Below, piece by piece: positions 1-11,590 of a stretch of DNA of 64,000 nt. The DNA is from Branchiostoma floridae (lineage: Eukaryota > Chordata > Leptocardii > Amphioxiformes > Branchiostomatidae). Made by a program: the position numbers and the translations under genes. Numbering within the stretch: the first letter of the stretch is position 1; the number at the start of each line of letters is the position of its first letter. The stretch spans positions 14,362,496 through 14,426,495 of the forward strand of contig NC_049995.1 in assembly GCF_000003815.2 (NCBI RefSeq). Direction: 5' to 3'. A model generated the notes under the pieces. It saw nothing but the letters and a program-made list of their open reading frames with translations. It was not told the origin of the DNA and did no database searches.

Positions 1-346
1 TAGAGGTACTTAGTTACTTAATAAGAGAAATGGATATGCTTACGACAAGCAATATATCAAGGTCATTAACATTTAAAGGTACATTCAAGTTCTGTATATC
101 TTATAGGCACTAGTAGTTCCAGGATCTTACGTTTTCACTCATACAGTTGTACAAATGTATTGAAATATGAAACCGAATATTTTCTGTAAAAGGTAATTCA
201 AGATGAAGGCGTAACATTTAGATATAATGCACATTTTGGTGTAATCGCGAATGAATCATGTACCTGTCTTGATTTACATTTCCATTACATTACAACGCCT
301 ATTAAATATCATAAACCTTAAGTATAGTGATCTAATTATATTTCAG

Positions 347-363
347 CCATACCATAGGTATGG
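347..363. repeat. Short perfect palindrome
   Basis: CCATACC, a 3-base ATA spacer, then GGTATGG: a perfect 7-bp inverted repeat. It may be chance or a fragment of a foldback element. Confidence 0.7.
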
Positions 364-385
364 TGAAATATATTGTATTCGTAAT

Positions 386-412
386 GTTTCTTTCTTTCTT
401 TCTTTCTTTCTC
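386..412. repeat. (CTTT)n microsatellite
   Basis: About six uninterrupted TTTC units followed by TCC. Confidence 0.9.
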
Positions 413-451
413 CTGTCAAATCTTCAGAACACGGTATCTCCGTTGTTCCTT

Positions 452-1070
452 AACCGAATGACTTGAAATTTGGCGCAAGAGTAGAGTGAGCCAATACCCT
501 CGGACGTTTTTTTCTTTTTTTCCATATCTGTCTCTTAAATGATTTTATTAAGGTTTTTTGGTCATCTTAAGACCAAAACTGTATATTTGGGCCCCCTGTA
601 CCCTGGTATTATAACCGAATGAGCTGAAATTTGGCACAGATGTGCCTTGATAAGTCCCCCATATAGATTCAATATCAGTTTTGGTGTACAGTATAAGGAA
701 ATGCTTATTTTTGCGATTTTTTGGTCATCTGTTGACCAAAAAAGGACACTTTTGGCTCCTGTACCCTGGTTTTAGAACCGGATGACCTGAAATTTAATAT
801 AGGAGTGCCCTAGACATATGCGCACATGGATTCATTAACACTTGAGGCATACTGTACAACAAAATGCTTAATTTTGCGATTATTTGGCCATTTTATGACC
901 AAAAACGTACACTTTTGGCTCTGGTGCTCTGGTTTTAAAACCAAATGACCTAAATTTTGGTAAAAGGGTGCACTAGATATTTATTCAAATGACACATGTA
1001 TAATTTTTGTCATAAACTACTTCAAAATGATATATTTGGGGATTTTTTTTGTCATTTTCCAATAGCCAGA
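452..1070. repeat. Degenerate tandem repeat, period about 162 bp
   Basis: The phrase AACCGAATGACCTGAAATTT recurs in diverged form at about 452, 613, 776 and 939, giving periods of 161, 163 and 163. Each unit also carries a CTGTACCCTGGT-like stretch and a small palindrome of the form TTTGGTCAT..GACCAAA. Copies are perhaps 70-80% alike, so the array is old. Confidence 0.85.
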
Positions 1071-1100
1071 GGGGTCAATGATCTTAAGGTCATTGACCCC
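1071..1100. repeat. Near-perfect 30-bp palindrome closing the 162-bp array
   Basis: GGGGTCAATGA, TCTTAAGG, TCATTGACCCC: the two halves are reverse complements apart from one mismatched pair, centred on TTAA. It resembles an enlarged form of the small palindrome inside each unit of the array just upstream. Confidence 0.85.
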
Positions 1101-1219
1101 CAGCTGCAGATTGCACCTACTGGCGTCTATTTAATCTAATTAGATAGGTAACCAATCACTTAGCCTGAATCTATATCCTAAAAAGGGGGAGGTGGCAGCC
1201 AATCAGCGAGCCCGGTGTT

Positions 1220-1995
1220 ATGTGGAAGAGTCCATTCTTACACGGAGGGGTTCATTTTTTTTAAATTCATCATTGGACTGGTGAAGTCTTTCAGTGGGTT
1301 ATTTTTGGACAGGTCTATTTCGCAATTTTACAGAAAGTGTGCTGGAAGAGTCTATTCTCACACGGAGGGGGGATTTTTTTAAATTCATATTTTGGACTTT
1401 GGTGACTTCTAGTTTGTCAAAGTCTTTCAGTAGGGTTATTTGGACTGGTCTAATTTGCAATTTTACTTGGATGTGCTGGAAGAGTCCATTCTTGCACTGA
1501 GGGGGGCTTTTTTAAAAATCCATCTTTTTGGACTTCAGTGATTTAATAATATGTCAAAGTCCTATTTTAACGGATTTATTTTTGGACTGCTCTACTTTAC
1601 ATGGAAGAGTCCATTTTTGCACACGGAAGGGAGATTTTTTCAAATTCAGTTTTGGACGGGTGATGATTCAAAATTCAATTTTTAGTGGAAGTGTTTTTAG
1701 ACTGGTCTATCATTCCTTTTCATGCACTGAGACCTTTTTTGCTTAATTCAATTTTGGATTTGGTTTCTTATTCAAAACGCCAATGTTTCAGTGTGAGTAT
1801 TTCTGCACTGGTCTATTGTGCAAATTCACATAGGGTGCACTGGAGTCCATTCTTGAACGGGGGAATTTCGTAAGATTCATTTTTGGGTTAAATCGTCATC
1901 AGTAAAAGTGATTTTTCAAATGGGTGATTTTGAAATAGTCTATTGTTGCATGGGGAGGGAGATGGCTGAAATATGCTGTATTTGCTATCAAGCAA
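1220..1995. repeat. Degenerate tandem repeat, period about 121-134 bp
   Basis: GGAAGAGTCCATTCTTRCAC recurs at about 1223, 1344, 1478 and 1603, with a weaker copy near 1838. Each is followed by a purine-rich run, a T-rich run and a TTTGGAC motif. The terminal part (1940-1995, ending with AATGTCGGCC) has a relative at 16440-16560, so this family also occurs dispersed. Confidence 0.8.
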
Positions 1996-3639
1996 ATGTC
2001 GGCCTTTCTAGTATTAGTAAATAATTCGATATAGAAGATAATGCACAAAGTACTAACTAACAATGGAACTTTGAGCAATGTGTAATTTTCATTAGCATGT
2101 GAACTTTTAAAAACATTTCCATTGACCTTATTTTCGGTATTTGACCCAGCATGTCCATATCAATTTTAAAGTTTGCATGGTGAAGTCGCAATAAAGGATA
2201 GCCAGTAGACATAATTTTGTCGTTCCCTGACTTTATCACATTGGATACTGCCATAACGCGATTCTTATGCCCGGCAATAGCCTCTATGCACGGCATTGTA
2301 CAGGCAATAACTGTAGTGTCAAGTCTACTGTAGAAAGTCACTTGACACGGTCATTGACTTTCTGTAATCTTGGGGTTGGCCCCTTCAAGACAACTTTCTG
2401 TTTCTGTAGATTTCTCACATTCATGTACATGCTGATTATGATAGAATAATTACTCTTTTTCTTTAGTTTAATCTGACAACATCATGTCAGCTTACTTATT
2501 GCTACAAATATTTATAGAAGAGTGATAATTGTAGATCTAGAATTTGTAGTGTCCCTTGCTAAGTGCTCTTCTCCGATGTTGGACATGAAAATTTGACTTA
2601 TACAAAATTTTCGACTGAACAGCTCCAGTCTTAGTCAATGAATGTCATTTTTGTGCAGTCTTTGTCAATTCCTTGTCAAAAATTTTGGGTACAATTTTCG
2701 TGTTGGAAGTACAGTTCAGCTATTCCACAACTTCACATGCTAGTAGCGTAGGATATGGCACACAGTTAAAGACACTATTTAAAGGTAAGTTTGGCTACCA
2801 GCCCAGTAGTTATTGACTGATCTATCAGAGATGGCGTGTAAAGGTGATGTCACTAGATTTTCCGACAGGGAGAAAATTGCTATAATTTATGTACCTGGGG
2901 TTGAAATTGATTTCGCAAAATGCTGTAAAGGTGTTAAGTGCATATGAGGGTGACAATAAATCCATCAAAGTTTGGTGACTAGAACTAGTATTTAAAGCTC
3001 CCATGACAATACTTTCTACTTGCACCCGCCTGAACACTTTCACTTTTCAGAGAGGCTAATCACCAATCAAACTCCAATAGTCTTCGTTGAAAAATAATAA
3101 CATTTAATACCACGTAAGCAAACGGATCCTTGGGCCAAGATATCACATGCTTTGGATTCCGAAAAAGGCCTTTTGAAAATGACAATTTCTTAAACGGACA
3201 TGAAACTTGATCATTTTTCATTTCTTTTTAGAGATATTTAAAGCTATGACATTTCTATATGCCTATGAAAATAGAGGCTGTGTTATGTTGAAAACTTTGA
3301 AAATGGGAATAGATTAGATTAAAGCACCTGCATGTTGTAAACATGTGTTGTACAACGTTAGTAAGCTATTATATTGTCCAGTTTTTTTATGTCCTATCGA
3401 AGCAATAAACGTGGCACAGAAGAGAGTACACACGCTGGCTATGACTTTTACATCTCAGTTGACAGACTATCATCACAACCTGTGATCTCTATATCAGAAA
3501 CCTAAATGTCTATCTGTGCCCTACAGTCCAGTGGATCGGAATGCAATTTCAGGTAAAAACCCTATTTTGGTTTGCAGCTCAGGGACTTAGAGATAATCTT
3601 TATGCGTTTGGTATCTTGTGTATCTTTGTCTTTAGGTAC
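1996..3639. other. Intergenic sequence, no gene or repeat recognised
   Basis: Short open frames on both strands (for example 94 codons at 2057-2341, minus) show no family resemblance and no splice or start context that I can defend. Confidence 0.5.
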
Positions 3640-3803
3640 ATGATATGTGTATGCGTGTGCGTGTGCGTGTATCTGCGCGTGTTTGTTATTTATTTGTTAT
3701 TATCTATGATGTTTGTGTGCGCTTGTGCATGCCTGCGTGTACATGCGAGTGTACATATATTTATATATGTTTGTGTGTGTGTGTTTGTATGCGTATGTAT
3801 GTA

Positions 3804-3844
<41 letters not shown>

Positions 3845-3937
3845 TTGTATGTGTATTTATGTATGTATGTGTGTGTGTGTATGTATGTATGTGTGTGTGT
3901 ATGTGTATGTATGTGTGTACTGTATGTGTATGTGTTT
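3640..3937. repeat. (TG)n/(ATGT)n microsatellite, left of the LINE
   Basis: Long alternating purine-pyrimidine tract, mostly TG with ATGT interruptions. All three forward frames stay open because of the repeat, which explains the Cys/Val-rich open frames here; they are not genes. It ends directly at the T-run that is the poly(A) tail of the minus-strand LINE. Confidence 0.95.
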
Positions 3938-4964
3938 TTTTTTTAAATTTTTTTATTGCATTTCACAGAAAAGCACAGATTTACAGAAATCAAAAGAAAT
4001 TACAAAAGTTGAAAGAAAGTACAAAACACAGACCACGGATCCAAAATAATATATCATAAAGGTGGAAATAAACGAACGAAAGCTACAGTGAAAAAACATT
4101 TACAACAACTGGTATTCAATCATCTGAACATAGTTAAGGATAACAACGAAGATGGATGCTACATGACAGGTAATATGGACAAGTAGAGAAGAAAGTAGAA
4201 CAATGCCAATGGAAGATAGCAATGGACCAATTAATTAGCAAGGTTAAATGGGAAAGACTCCCATTTACTAAAATGGATATCTAATTTGTTCCTTCTCTCT
4301 GCTATCATATATTCTGTCTTGTAATATCTCTTTACATACGAAATGTAATGATTTACAACTAGTTTTTTGTCTCTCTGTATGAAAATATAATGTTTGGCCA
4401 CTAGAATTAACAAATTCTCGATTACATTACAATTTTCAGATATGTCACCTAAAATAACTGTCTGAAAGTCCAGATGTAAGGTTTTATTTACTATTGTTTT
4501 AAACCATATTTCTAAATCTGTCCAAAAAGTAACAACTCTAGGGCAGTCCCAGAATAAGTGTCTAATGGTCTCTACTTCCTCACAATGTGCACAGTTCGGG
4601 CTATTTAGAATTTTCCAGATGTGTAACATTTTCTTTGTGGCTAACAATCTGTGCAATATTTTATATTGAAAAATTCTTAGTTTCGGGCATATAGTCACAG
4701 CATAAACTAATCTAAAAACCCATTTCCACGGAAAAATTGTATTAAATTCATCTTCCCAGCGTCTTTGTATGTTCAGTGGGTTTCTATTTTCTGATTGCAA
4801 AAAGGATGTATAGATAATTTTGTTTATTTTAGTTGCCTTCAGCCATACGTAATTTGCTGTATGAGGTAAGATAGGGCCTATTACTGGTGTGTTGTCTAAA
4901 AGCTTTTTTTTCCAGTTTCGCGGTATTGCAGATAATATCTGATTGTACTCTAGCTTATCAAATG
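3938..4964 (-). mobile_element. L1/Tx1-like non-LTR retrotransposon, 3' part
   Basis: Read on the minus strand, an ORF2 C-terminal region (4964 down to 4231) is followed by about 290 bp of 3' untranslated sequence, an AATAAA hexamer and an A-rich tail, and then immediately by the (CA)n strand of the microsatellite. The 5' side runs into the 100-N gap. On the far side of the gap only about 25-30 bp separate it from another (TG)n tract. The layout suggests insertion inside a TG microsatellite. Confidence 0.85.
4231..4964 (-). CDS. LINE ORF2 C-terminal fragment with zf-RVT zinc finger (5' end lost in gap)
   Basis: The open frame runs without a stop from the gap edge at 4964 to TAA at 4231, about 243 codons, longer than an estimate that starts at the in-frame TTG at 4800. 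Near its gap end it has the run L-S-A-I-P-R-N-W-K-K-K, typical of the region after the reverse transcriptase domain in L1-type elements. Further on is WxxxF..FPW and then CAHC..RHLFWDC, a CX2CX7HX4C zinc knuckle characteristic of the zf-RVT domain. The endonuclease and reverse transcriptase domains would lie upstream and are not in the sequence. There are no stops or frameshifts in the visible part, so this copy may be fairly recent. Family: established; clade (L1 versus Tx1): inference. Confidence 0.85.
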
Positions 4965-5064
4965 NNNNNNNNNNNNNNNNNNNNNNNNNNNNNNNNNNNN
5001 NNNNNNNNNNNNNNNNNNNNNNNNNNNNNNNNNNNNNNNNNNNNNNNNNNNNNNNNNNNNNNNN
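4965..5064. other. Assembly gap, 100 N
   Basis: Exactly 100 unknown bases, a conventional placeholder length. It lies within the LINE, so the true missing length may be several kilobases. Confidence 0.99.
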
Positions 5065-5092
5065 GGTATGGTTTCGTGCTTCATAGCTCTAT

Positions 5093-5217
5093 GTATGTGT
5101 GTGTGTGTGTGTGTGTGCTATGTGTGTGTGTGTGCTATGTGTGTGTGTGTGTAGTATGTGTGTGTGTGTATGTGTGTGTGTGTGTGTGTGCTATGTGTTT
5201 GTATGTATGTGTGTGTA

Positions 5218-5301
<84 letters not shown>

Positions 5302-5327
5302 CTATGTGTTTGTATGTATGTGTGTGT

Positions 5328-5394
<67 letters not shown>

Positions 5395-5420
5395 TATATG
5401 TGTTTGTGTATGTCTGCTGT
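5093..5420. repeat. (TG)n microsatellite, right of the LINE
   Basis: About 330 bp of TG with regular GCTATG and TATG interruptions. The open frames in all forward frames and the His/Thr-rich minus frame are products of the dinucleotide repeat. Confidence 0.95.
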
Positions 5421-6270
5421 GTGTATATGTCTGCCGTATGACATTTGACAAACTTAAGTCATGGAAGTTACTACCCCCATTTCTTGGATAATGTCAAGGA
5501 AACGACTATCGCTGCAATGCGTTAATTCCATTGGGAAATCAGACGGTTCCTCATACTGATATATTTTCTATATTAAAGACTTAAATGTCATTTTCTTTAA
5601 TATTCCGACGAGAACGCACACATAATGGTAGGCAATCATAAGATAAATGAAAAGTATGGTCGTCATGCAATTTTCGAGGTTCACGTTCTGAATGAGTTAT
5701 ACTGTAATTTGTGTTACATCTAACTTATCTAAAGCTTCCAGCTATGGTCGTATCGCCAGTGCACTTAATTTCCTACCTTCTGAGTGAACTTTGCCTTTAA
5801 AATACATCTTGTGGTCTGAAAATAGTGAAAGTGAAGTCAATCAGCAGCTGTCATACCGTAGAGGACAGGCACTCTTTATGGTATTTACATGGTGCATTGT
5901 ACCAGGCAAATTTCATTAGTTTGTTTACACATGTACATTCACAGTAAATAATGGATCGCTAGCATCCCATACTAATAACTGTTTTTCTTTCCAGCAACGC
6001 TCCATCCAGGTAAGAAACACAGCTGGACTTCGAACTCACGAGGCAGGGTCACCACCCACTGTAATACGTACTCACACTGGTATGATGAGTGAATCAAAAC
6101 TCTATCAATAAAGCGTACACGTTTGTATATGCAGGGCAGCGCACTAGACTTTTACACCTTCGCTCCTAGATTGAACTTGACCTTCAAAACAAATCTTGCA
6201 GCCCGTTGGTTATAGATTGCAACAGTTCCCAACGCGCGACACCCGCGATTTGCCATTCCAATGATGTCTT
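5421..6270. other. Intergenic sequence, nothing recognised
   Basis: No open frame of note, no RNA gene and no clear repeat. Confidence 0.5.
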
Positions 6271-7140
6271 ACTGCAATACTTTATCAGAGTCATATATAA
6301 TGTAGGAGCTACATTCAACCATAACATTCTATCGTAACCCTATACTTCTCCGCCAGGGAGTGAAGTATATGAAATTATACTTTTCTAATAGTCGTTTCTG
6401 ATGTTCGACTGCTTTCCGCCATCCCAGCAATACTTTATCTGGGTCATATATGATGTAGGACACACACTGAACCATAAAATTCTCTGGCAACCCGATACTT
6501 CTCCGCCAGGGAGTGAGGTATATGAAACTATACTTTTCTAATAGTCGTGTCTGATGTTCGACATCTTTCCGCCGTCCCCGCAATACTTTATCAGGGTCAT
6601 ATATGATGTAGGGGGGAGCGACCTACATTCAACCATAAAATTCTCTGGCACCCTCATACTTCATCGCCAGGGAGTGAGATATCTCTTTGGCGTGTCTGCC
6701 TGTATTTCTGTGATTATTAATACACACAGTACAAAGTTGCTCTACATTCTCAGTGATGCCATCCCCTCTAAGCTTTAGCTTTAGCTTCCCGTAATACCTT
6801 ATCAGAGTCATATATAATGTAGGAGCTACATTCAACTATAATATTCTCTGGAAACACGATACCTCATCGCCAGTGAATGAGGTATTGTTTGGGCTTGTCT
6901 GCCTTTGCTTACGTGATTTTCATTACACACAATGCAAAGTTGCTCTGCATTCTCAATGATGTCTTCCCTCAATACTGTATCAGAGTCATCTATGATGTAC
7001 AATCTACATTCAACCATAAAATTCTCTGGTAACCCTATACTTCACCGAAGTACGGTTTTTGGCTCGTCTCCATGTACGCTTCCCTGTGATTATTAATATA
7101 CACAATGTGACGTTGCCACTAGATTCTCAGAGATGGTATT
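6271..7140. repeat. Tandem array, two unit types, periods 153 and about 180-210 bp
   Basis: CAATACTTTATCAGAGTCAT recurs at about 6275, 6428, 6581, 6793 and 6970, with a partial unit to about 7140. The first units are 153 bp, an exact multiple of three, so the minus strand shows an open frame of repeated 51-residue blocks (6329-6583). The later units carry a different middle part containing GATTATTAATACACACA. The type B units change frame between copies, which argues against coding function. Confidence 0.85.
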
Positions 7141-7329
7141 TTTTGTGGGAATGAATTCAAAGTACATGTATAGTGGCGAGGGGTGAAGTTTACCAGCTCG
7201 TATTGCTTTGTTCTCACCTAGAAATGATAACAGACTATAATGTTTCAATCGAAGGCGTTATGAAAAATTTAACTCAACAATGTCAATTGCTTCGCTATAC
7301 CTTGTTCTCCGACTTTCCTTAAAAAATAA

Positions 7330-7400
7330 CATTTGATCAATTATATAATATAACTTTATTGCACAACAATTGTACGAGGTACAAAGTATGACATCTACAT
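7330..7400 (-). mobile_element. Retroelement 3' tail, GCAATAAAG type
   Basis: On the minus strand GTACAATTGTTGTGCAATAA leads into a short TATAT-rich tail. The same terminal phrase is seen at 20661-20705 (minus) and, less closely, at 21840 (minus). Repetition plus AATAAA at the end suggests the 3' end of a LINE or SINE family, but no coding part is visible. Confidence 0.5.
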
Positions 7401-8284
7401 AGCTACAGTTCTATAGCTTAACTTAAGGCTTATCTAACTAATACAGGAGATGTACTATGAAATACGTTTCTTATATTCATTGAAGGCTTTTACAATCATT
7501 TGAGGAATCTCTAATGTCTAAACCTTCTTTGATATATTTTCCTGTATCTGCCATGCAGAGATTGTCACATGTCATGATGTATTTGAATTTGCACTTCAGG
7601 TCCAATGAGACAAATCCTTGACTATGTGTATAAAATGACAGCCTTCTGTATGTTGGATTGCTTACTGCACTCCTATACTGCAATTGGTTTATCAAATTAA
7701 ACTACTTTAGCTGACACATGTAAAATTTGACATCTAATCTTCCAGGAGTAACAATAGACAAAACATTACTTACATGATCGTTAATGAAATTTGTATCGAA
7801 TATTACGTTTTGACCCTTTTGTACCCACATAAATATACACCAATGAGAACTTGATTTGAATTCAAACGGTTTCGGTTAACAGACTTTACTTGGGTTCGCC
7901 TAAGGACGCAGGGAAAACCGGTATTGCGCCTAAATGTTTCATACTTACCGTCAAGAAAGGAAATGAAATTCTCTAAGGATATCTTCTAGATATCTTATTC
8001 ATAGCACGGTTTGAAATATAATATCGGGTGTATTTGCAGCCAGTGCCATAGGCAGGTACTCAATGTGTTGAGTAATGAGGCTGATTAACGTGTTCAGACG
8101 TATTTATGTCAGACGTATTTAATCTGAAGTCATGTAAGGTGACAAAATGAAAAGTTACTACAATATCTTATCATTGCATGTCAAAGAAACGGAGAAACAA
8201 TATTTTAATGTACAGGGGTGAGGCATTCTGCCTGACTGACTTCCATACACCTAAAGCAATTCCTCTGGCCAGGCCCCTAGAGGC
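7401..8284. other. Intergenic sequence, nothing recognised
   Basis: A 72-codon minus-strand frame at 7477-7695 has no recognisable features. No repeat is apparent by eye. Confidence 0.45.
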
Positions 8285-8420
8285 TAAATGACCAACGCCA
8301 AAAAGTAGTTACTCAAGCAACTGGATGTGGTTTTGAAACGGTCAGACGTTTCGGATAGAATCCACTATCCTTCGTCAGTGACACTGAAGAGATCTGGAAG
8401 AAACAGGTCTTTTATACTCT
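8285..8420 (+). mobile_element. Half copy of the foldback family seen complete at 38311-38760
   Basis: From ACGCCAAAAAGTAGTTACTC through ACGGTCAGACGTTTCGGATA to the stretch containing CAGTGACACTGAAGAG and AACAGGTCTTTTATACTCTA it matches the left arm of the complete element in the same order. It includes the small hairpin GGATAG..CTATCC. The mirror arm is absent, so this is a truncated copy. Confidence 0.8.
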
Positions 8421-9592
8421 AACTATGAAAGAAGACAATTTCAGATGTCCAATAGGAAACGTTGTAAGACAATTCAGACTGAAGACAATTTGGATTCCAA
8501 AGAAAACAAAGAAACCAAATGACCAACACCTCCGAGTCAGAAGAATTTAAAACATTTTTATTCTATTGATCTATGCATATGTACTAACATGGAACAATTA
8601 CCATCGCAAACTGTAATGATTATTGGTTAGCAGCAATATTGAAATGCAATAATAATGTTCGTCAATGTCCAATCCTGATTCATGCATTTGTGCTAACATG
8701 GACCAATTACAATGGCTTGTTCTGACACAAAATTAATGATGTCCTCGTTAACCATCACAAACCGTATTGAACATTGGCATGGTCAGCGGTAAGATTGAAA
8801 TACAATAATGTTCGATCATCAGTATTGATCCTGAAGAAGTGGTCGTTAAAAATTTGATCTGTGTATACCTTTGTGTTGGAAGAAAGTTTAGCTTCGTACT
8901 ATAATTACAGATGAGCTTTCATTATGATTATGTTCCATAATGTTTAATTGTAATTTATGCATGATTGCTAACATATGAACCGATTATATGGTTACTGAAG
9001 CATTCTGATCCTGTAGATTTATGTACATATATGCTATATGGATCAGATAAAACGTAAAACGTAACAGCTAGCTTTGATTATTCTAACACAATGACACGAT
9101 CATTGATAATAGCAACAAGTAATGGCCCTTGATCGTCAGAGCAAATAATAAATGCAATGCTGTTCTATATTTGCTTCAAAATCAAGCATTATCATCAGTA
9201 ATATCAATGCAAAGTTGATTTCTAATGGTTTCCATTATACTTTGGCCGTTGCTGGGGTCGTTTGAGGACGGGAGAAATATAGTACAGAATTTCTTTTATT
9301 CCTCTGTCAAGAAAATCAACGAATCATTCTGTCTTCGTTTAGTCTTGGTTGATATCTTCTTATTCGCAGCACGACATTGAAGTTGTAAGACGTATATCAC
9401 TCCACCTTCCTTACTGCCATCTAAGGCTACAGAATGAAATATAACATAGAGGCAGCGGCACTTCACATTTCATGGGAGGAGACTTTACACCTCACTGCGT
9501 CCAGTGATTCCTCAGCATACGACTTGAAGAGACGGTATAAAACTTGATACAGTCACTGCTTCCAATGTTTAGTACATGGTAGCGTACAAAAA
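8421..9592. other. Intergenic AT-rich sequence
   Basis: Weak internal repetition only (CAATAATGTTCG.. and TATGATTCATGCAT-like phrases around 8560-8950). No gene recognised. Confidence 0.45.
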
Positions 9593-10560
9593 GGCTAAAA
9601 ATACAGCTGCGGAAGTATATACAACCTCCTTATTCTACTACAGGTGCTGATCGGAATACATATAATACTGCAATGATTCTCCTTATTGCTTTTCATTTTG
9701 CAGATTTACAAGTGCGTACTTTATTTACTTTAAGCTTCACAGAGCCCCAAATTTCTTTGCAGCACATTGTCTTCATATATTTACATATTCTCATATATCT
9801 ATTGTCTTATATATTCCTTGTCATGCAATAAAGCTCTTCTATTTTTATATATAACCATGATTTGTTTTGATACTGTAACCATAACACGGTCAAAGGACAC
9901 AAGAGGAAACGAGTAAAGATATGTAAGAGGTGGAAATGAGCAAATCTAATGGTATGAAAAATCGGCTAAAATACAGGTGTTTGAACTAAAAAAAACTACC
10001 ACCCTGATTGCTATGGTAAATATTGATCCTGATACATCAACATTTACGAGTGCATGTTTAAGGTTCTTGTTTTGAATGTATCATTATCGATTATTCCAAA
10101 ACTGTAATTGCAACTCGGTCAGTGACCACTAGAAGAAGCGAGAAAAGACTTGCCAGGGGAGCCAGTGCTACTAAAAGATCACATCTATAGGCTAAAATAC
10201 AGCTGATTGCTAGGGAAAATATTTATCCTGATACATGAACATTTACGATTGCATGTTTAAGACTCTTGCTTTAAATACATAGTCATAAGTTATAAAAATT
10301 ATAACTGTAACTCATTCAGTGGTGGCAAGAAGAAGCGAGAAAAGACTTGTAAGAGGGGGGATTGAGCCAGTGCTACTAAAAAAACTTACATAGGCTAGAA
10401 TACAGCTGTTTCAACTAAAATAAATCTGTCACAATATTTCTATTGAAATTATTGATCCTCAAACATGTACATTTATGAGTGCATAATTCAGGTTCTTGTT
10501 TCGAATGCTTCGTCTTAGATTATTCTAAAATTTTAACTGTAACTCGGTCATTCCCCTTCA
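9593..10560. repeat. Degenerate tandem repeat, period about 200-230 bp
   Basis: GGCTAAAATACAG recurs at about 9593 (diverged), 9966, 10192 and 10395. Each is followed by TTGATCCTGATACAT..ACATTTACGAGTGCATGTTT, and then by TAACTGTAACTCGGTCAGTG and AGAAGAAGCGAGAAAAGACT. A TGCAATAAAGC phrase near 9828 may be another retroelement tail. Confidence 0.75.
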
Positions 10561-10915
10561 CAGCAAAACGACCCTTGGGCGACACGGAAAAACCGGAGAC
10601 GTAATAATGTTCGCTATTTACTTCTTAACCCTTCTGATCACGGGTAATATCATAATAACTGTTCCAGCTAATGCATTCATATCACTACAATACCGAGAAA
10701 ATACAATTACACCCTACAGTAATGCATTCTTCCATTGGGTTAGCTTCTCTACGGTTCGGCAACCTCGGCAATGAGAGGGATTTAATGAGTCGTCTTTATG
10801 AGGAAACTTGAAGATGAAAGGCGCTTTGTGAAGGAGGTAATAAAGATGAAGACGTCTGTGGCTCCAATCGTGTAGGCTCATGCGCGTCATTGGCTCGGGT
10901 TTAACGGTCCATTAG
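10561..10915. other. Intergenic sequence, nothing recognised
   Basis: No gene or clear repeat seen between the two tandem arrays. Confidence 0.4.
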
Positions 10916-11590
10916 TGTCGCGGTGCACCATGGTCAATATTGAAGAGTAGCTACAGCAAGGGACAAGCACTAAAATAAATAAATACCCACATGGTATCAC
11001 GGTGGCTTTGTGGTAAGGGTTGTGGACTAGGACCTGTAGGTACTGAGTTCTAGTCCTTGACAGGTCTTGATGTTTTACCCATTAGATACGCGGTGCACCA
11101 CGGTCAATATTGAAGAGTAGCTACAGCCAGGGACCGGTAGTAAAATAAATAAACACTCCGTAGCACGGTGGCATTGTGGTTAGGACTAGAATCTGGAGGT
11201 ACTGAGTTGTAGTCCTTGACAGGTCTCAATGTTACGCGGTACATCACGGTCAATATTGAATAGTAGCTACAGTCAGGGACAAGTACTTAAAGCAAGAAAA
11301 CCCACAACGTAGCATGGTATTACGTACGACATGTACGATGGCCCTGTGGTCAATATTGAAGAGTAGCTACAGCCAGGGACAAGTACTAAACGTAAGAAGC
11401 CCACAAGGTATCATGATACTACGCACGGTGGCCTTGTGGTCAATATTGAAGAGTAGCTACAACCGGGGAAAAGTACGAATAAAAACCTTCACCTTAGCAT
11501 GGTACCACTGTGACCTTATGATTTGTGTTTCTTACTCGGGACCTGTAGGTACTGAGTTCAAGTCCTTGGCAGATCCGATATTTTGCTAAT
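10916..11590 (+). repeat. Tandem array of units with tRNA-like (SINE-type) heads
   Basis: TCAATATTGAAGAGTAGCTA recurs at about 10933, 11102, 11250, 11350 and 11440. Between copies lie tRNA-like segments with an A-box-like TGGCTTTGTGG (about 11003) and a B-box-like GAGTTCTAGTCC (about 11045). The last unit has GAGTTCAAGTCC (about 11556), a good match to GWTCRANNC. The head plus body order suggests a tRNA-derived SINE that was amplified in tandem and partly deleted in middle units. Confidence 0.65.

Larger units (their letters stand above)
1..450. other. AT-rich intergenic sequence, no gene seen
   Basis: No open frame here resembles a known protein. The stretch contains a short perfect palindrome and a CTTT microsatellite, listed separately, and leads into the tandem family that starts near 450. 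Confidence 0.6.

Noticed and set aside
3541-4059. Cys/Val-rich open frames up to 172 codons
   Set aside because: They are translations of the (TG)n tract and carry no protein signal; the same holds for 4887-5491.
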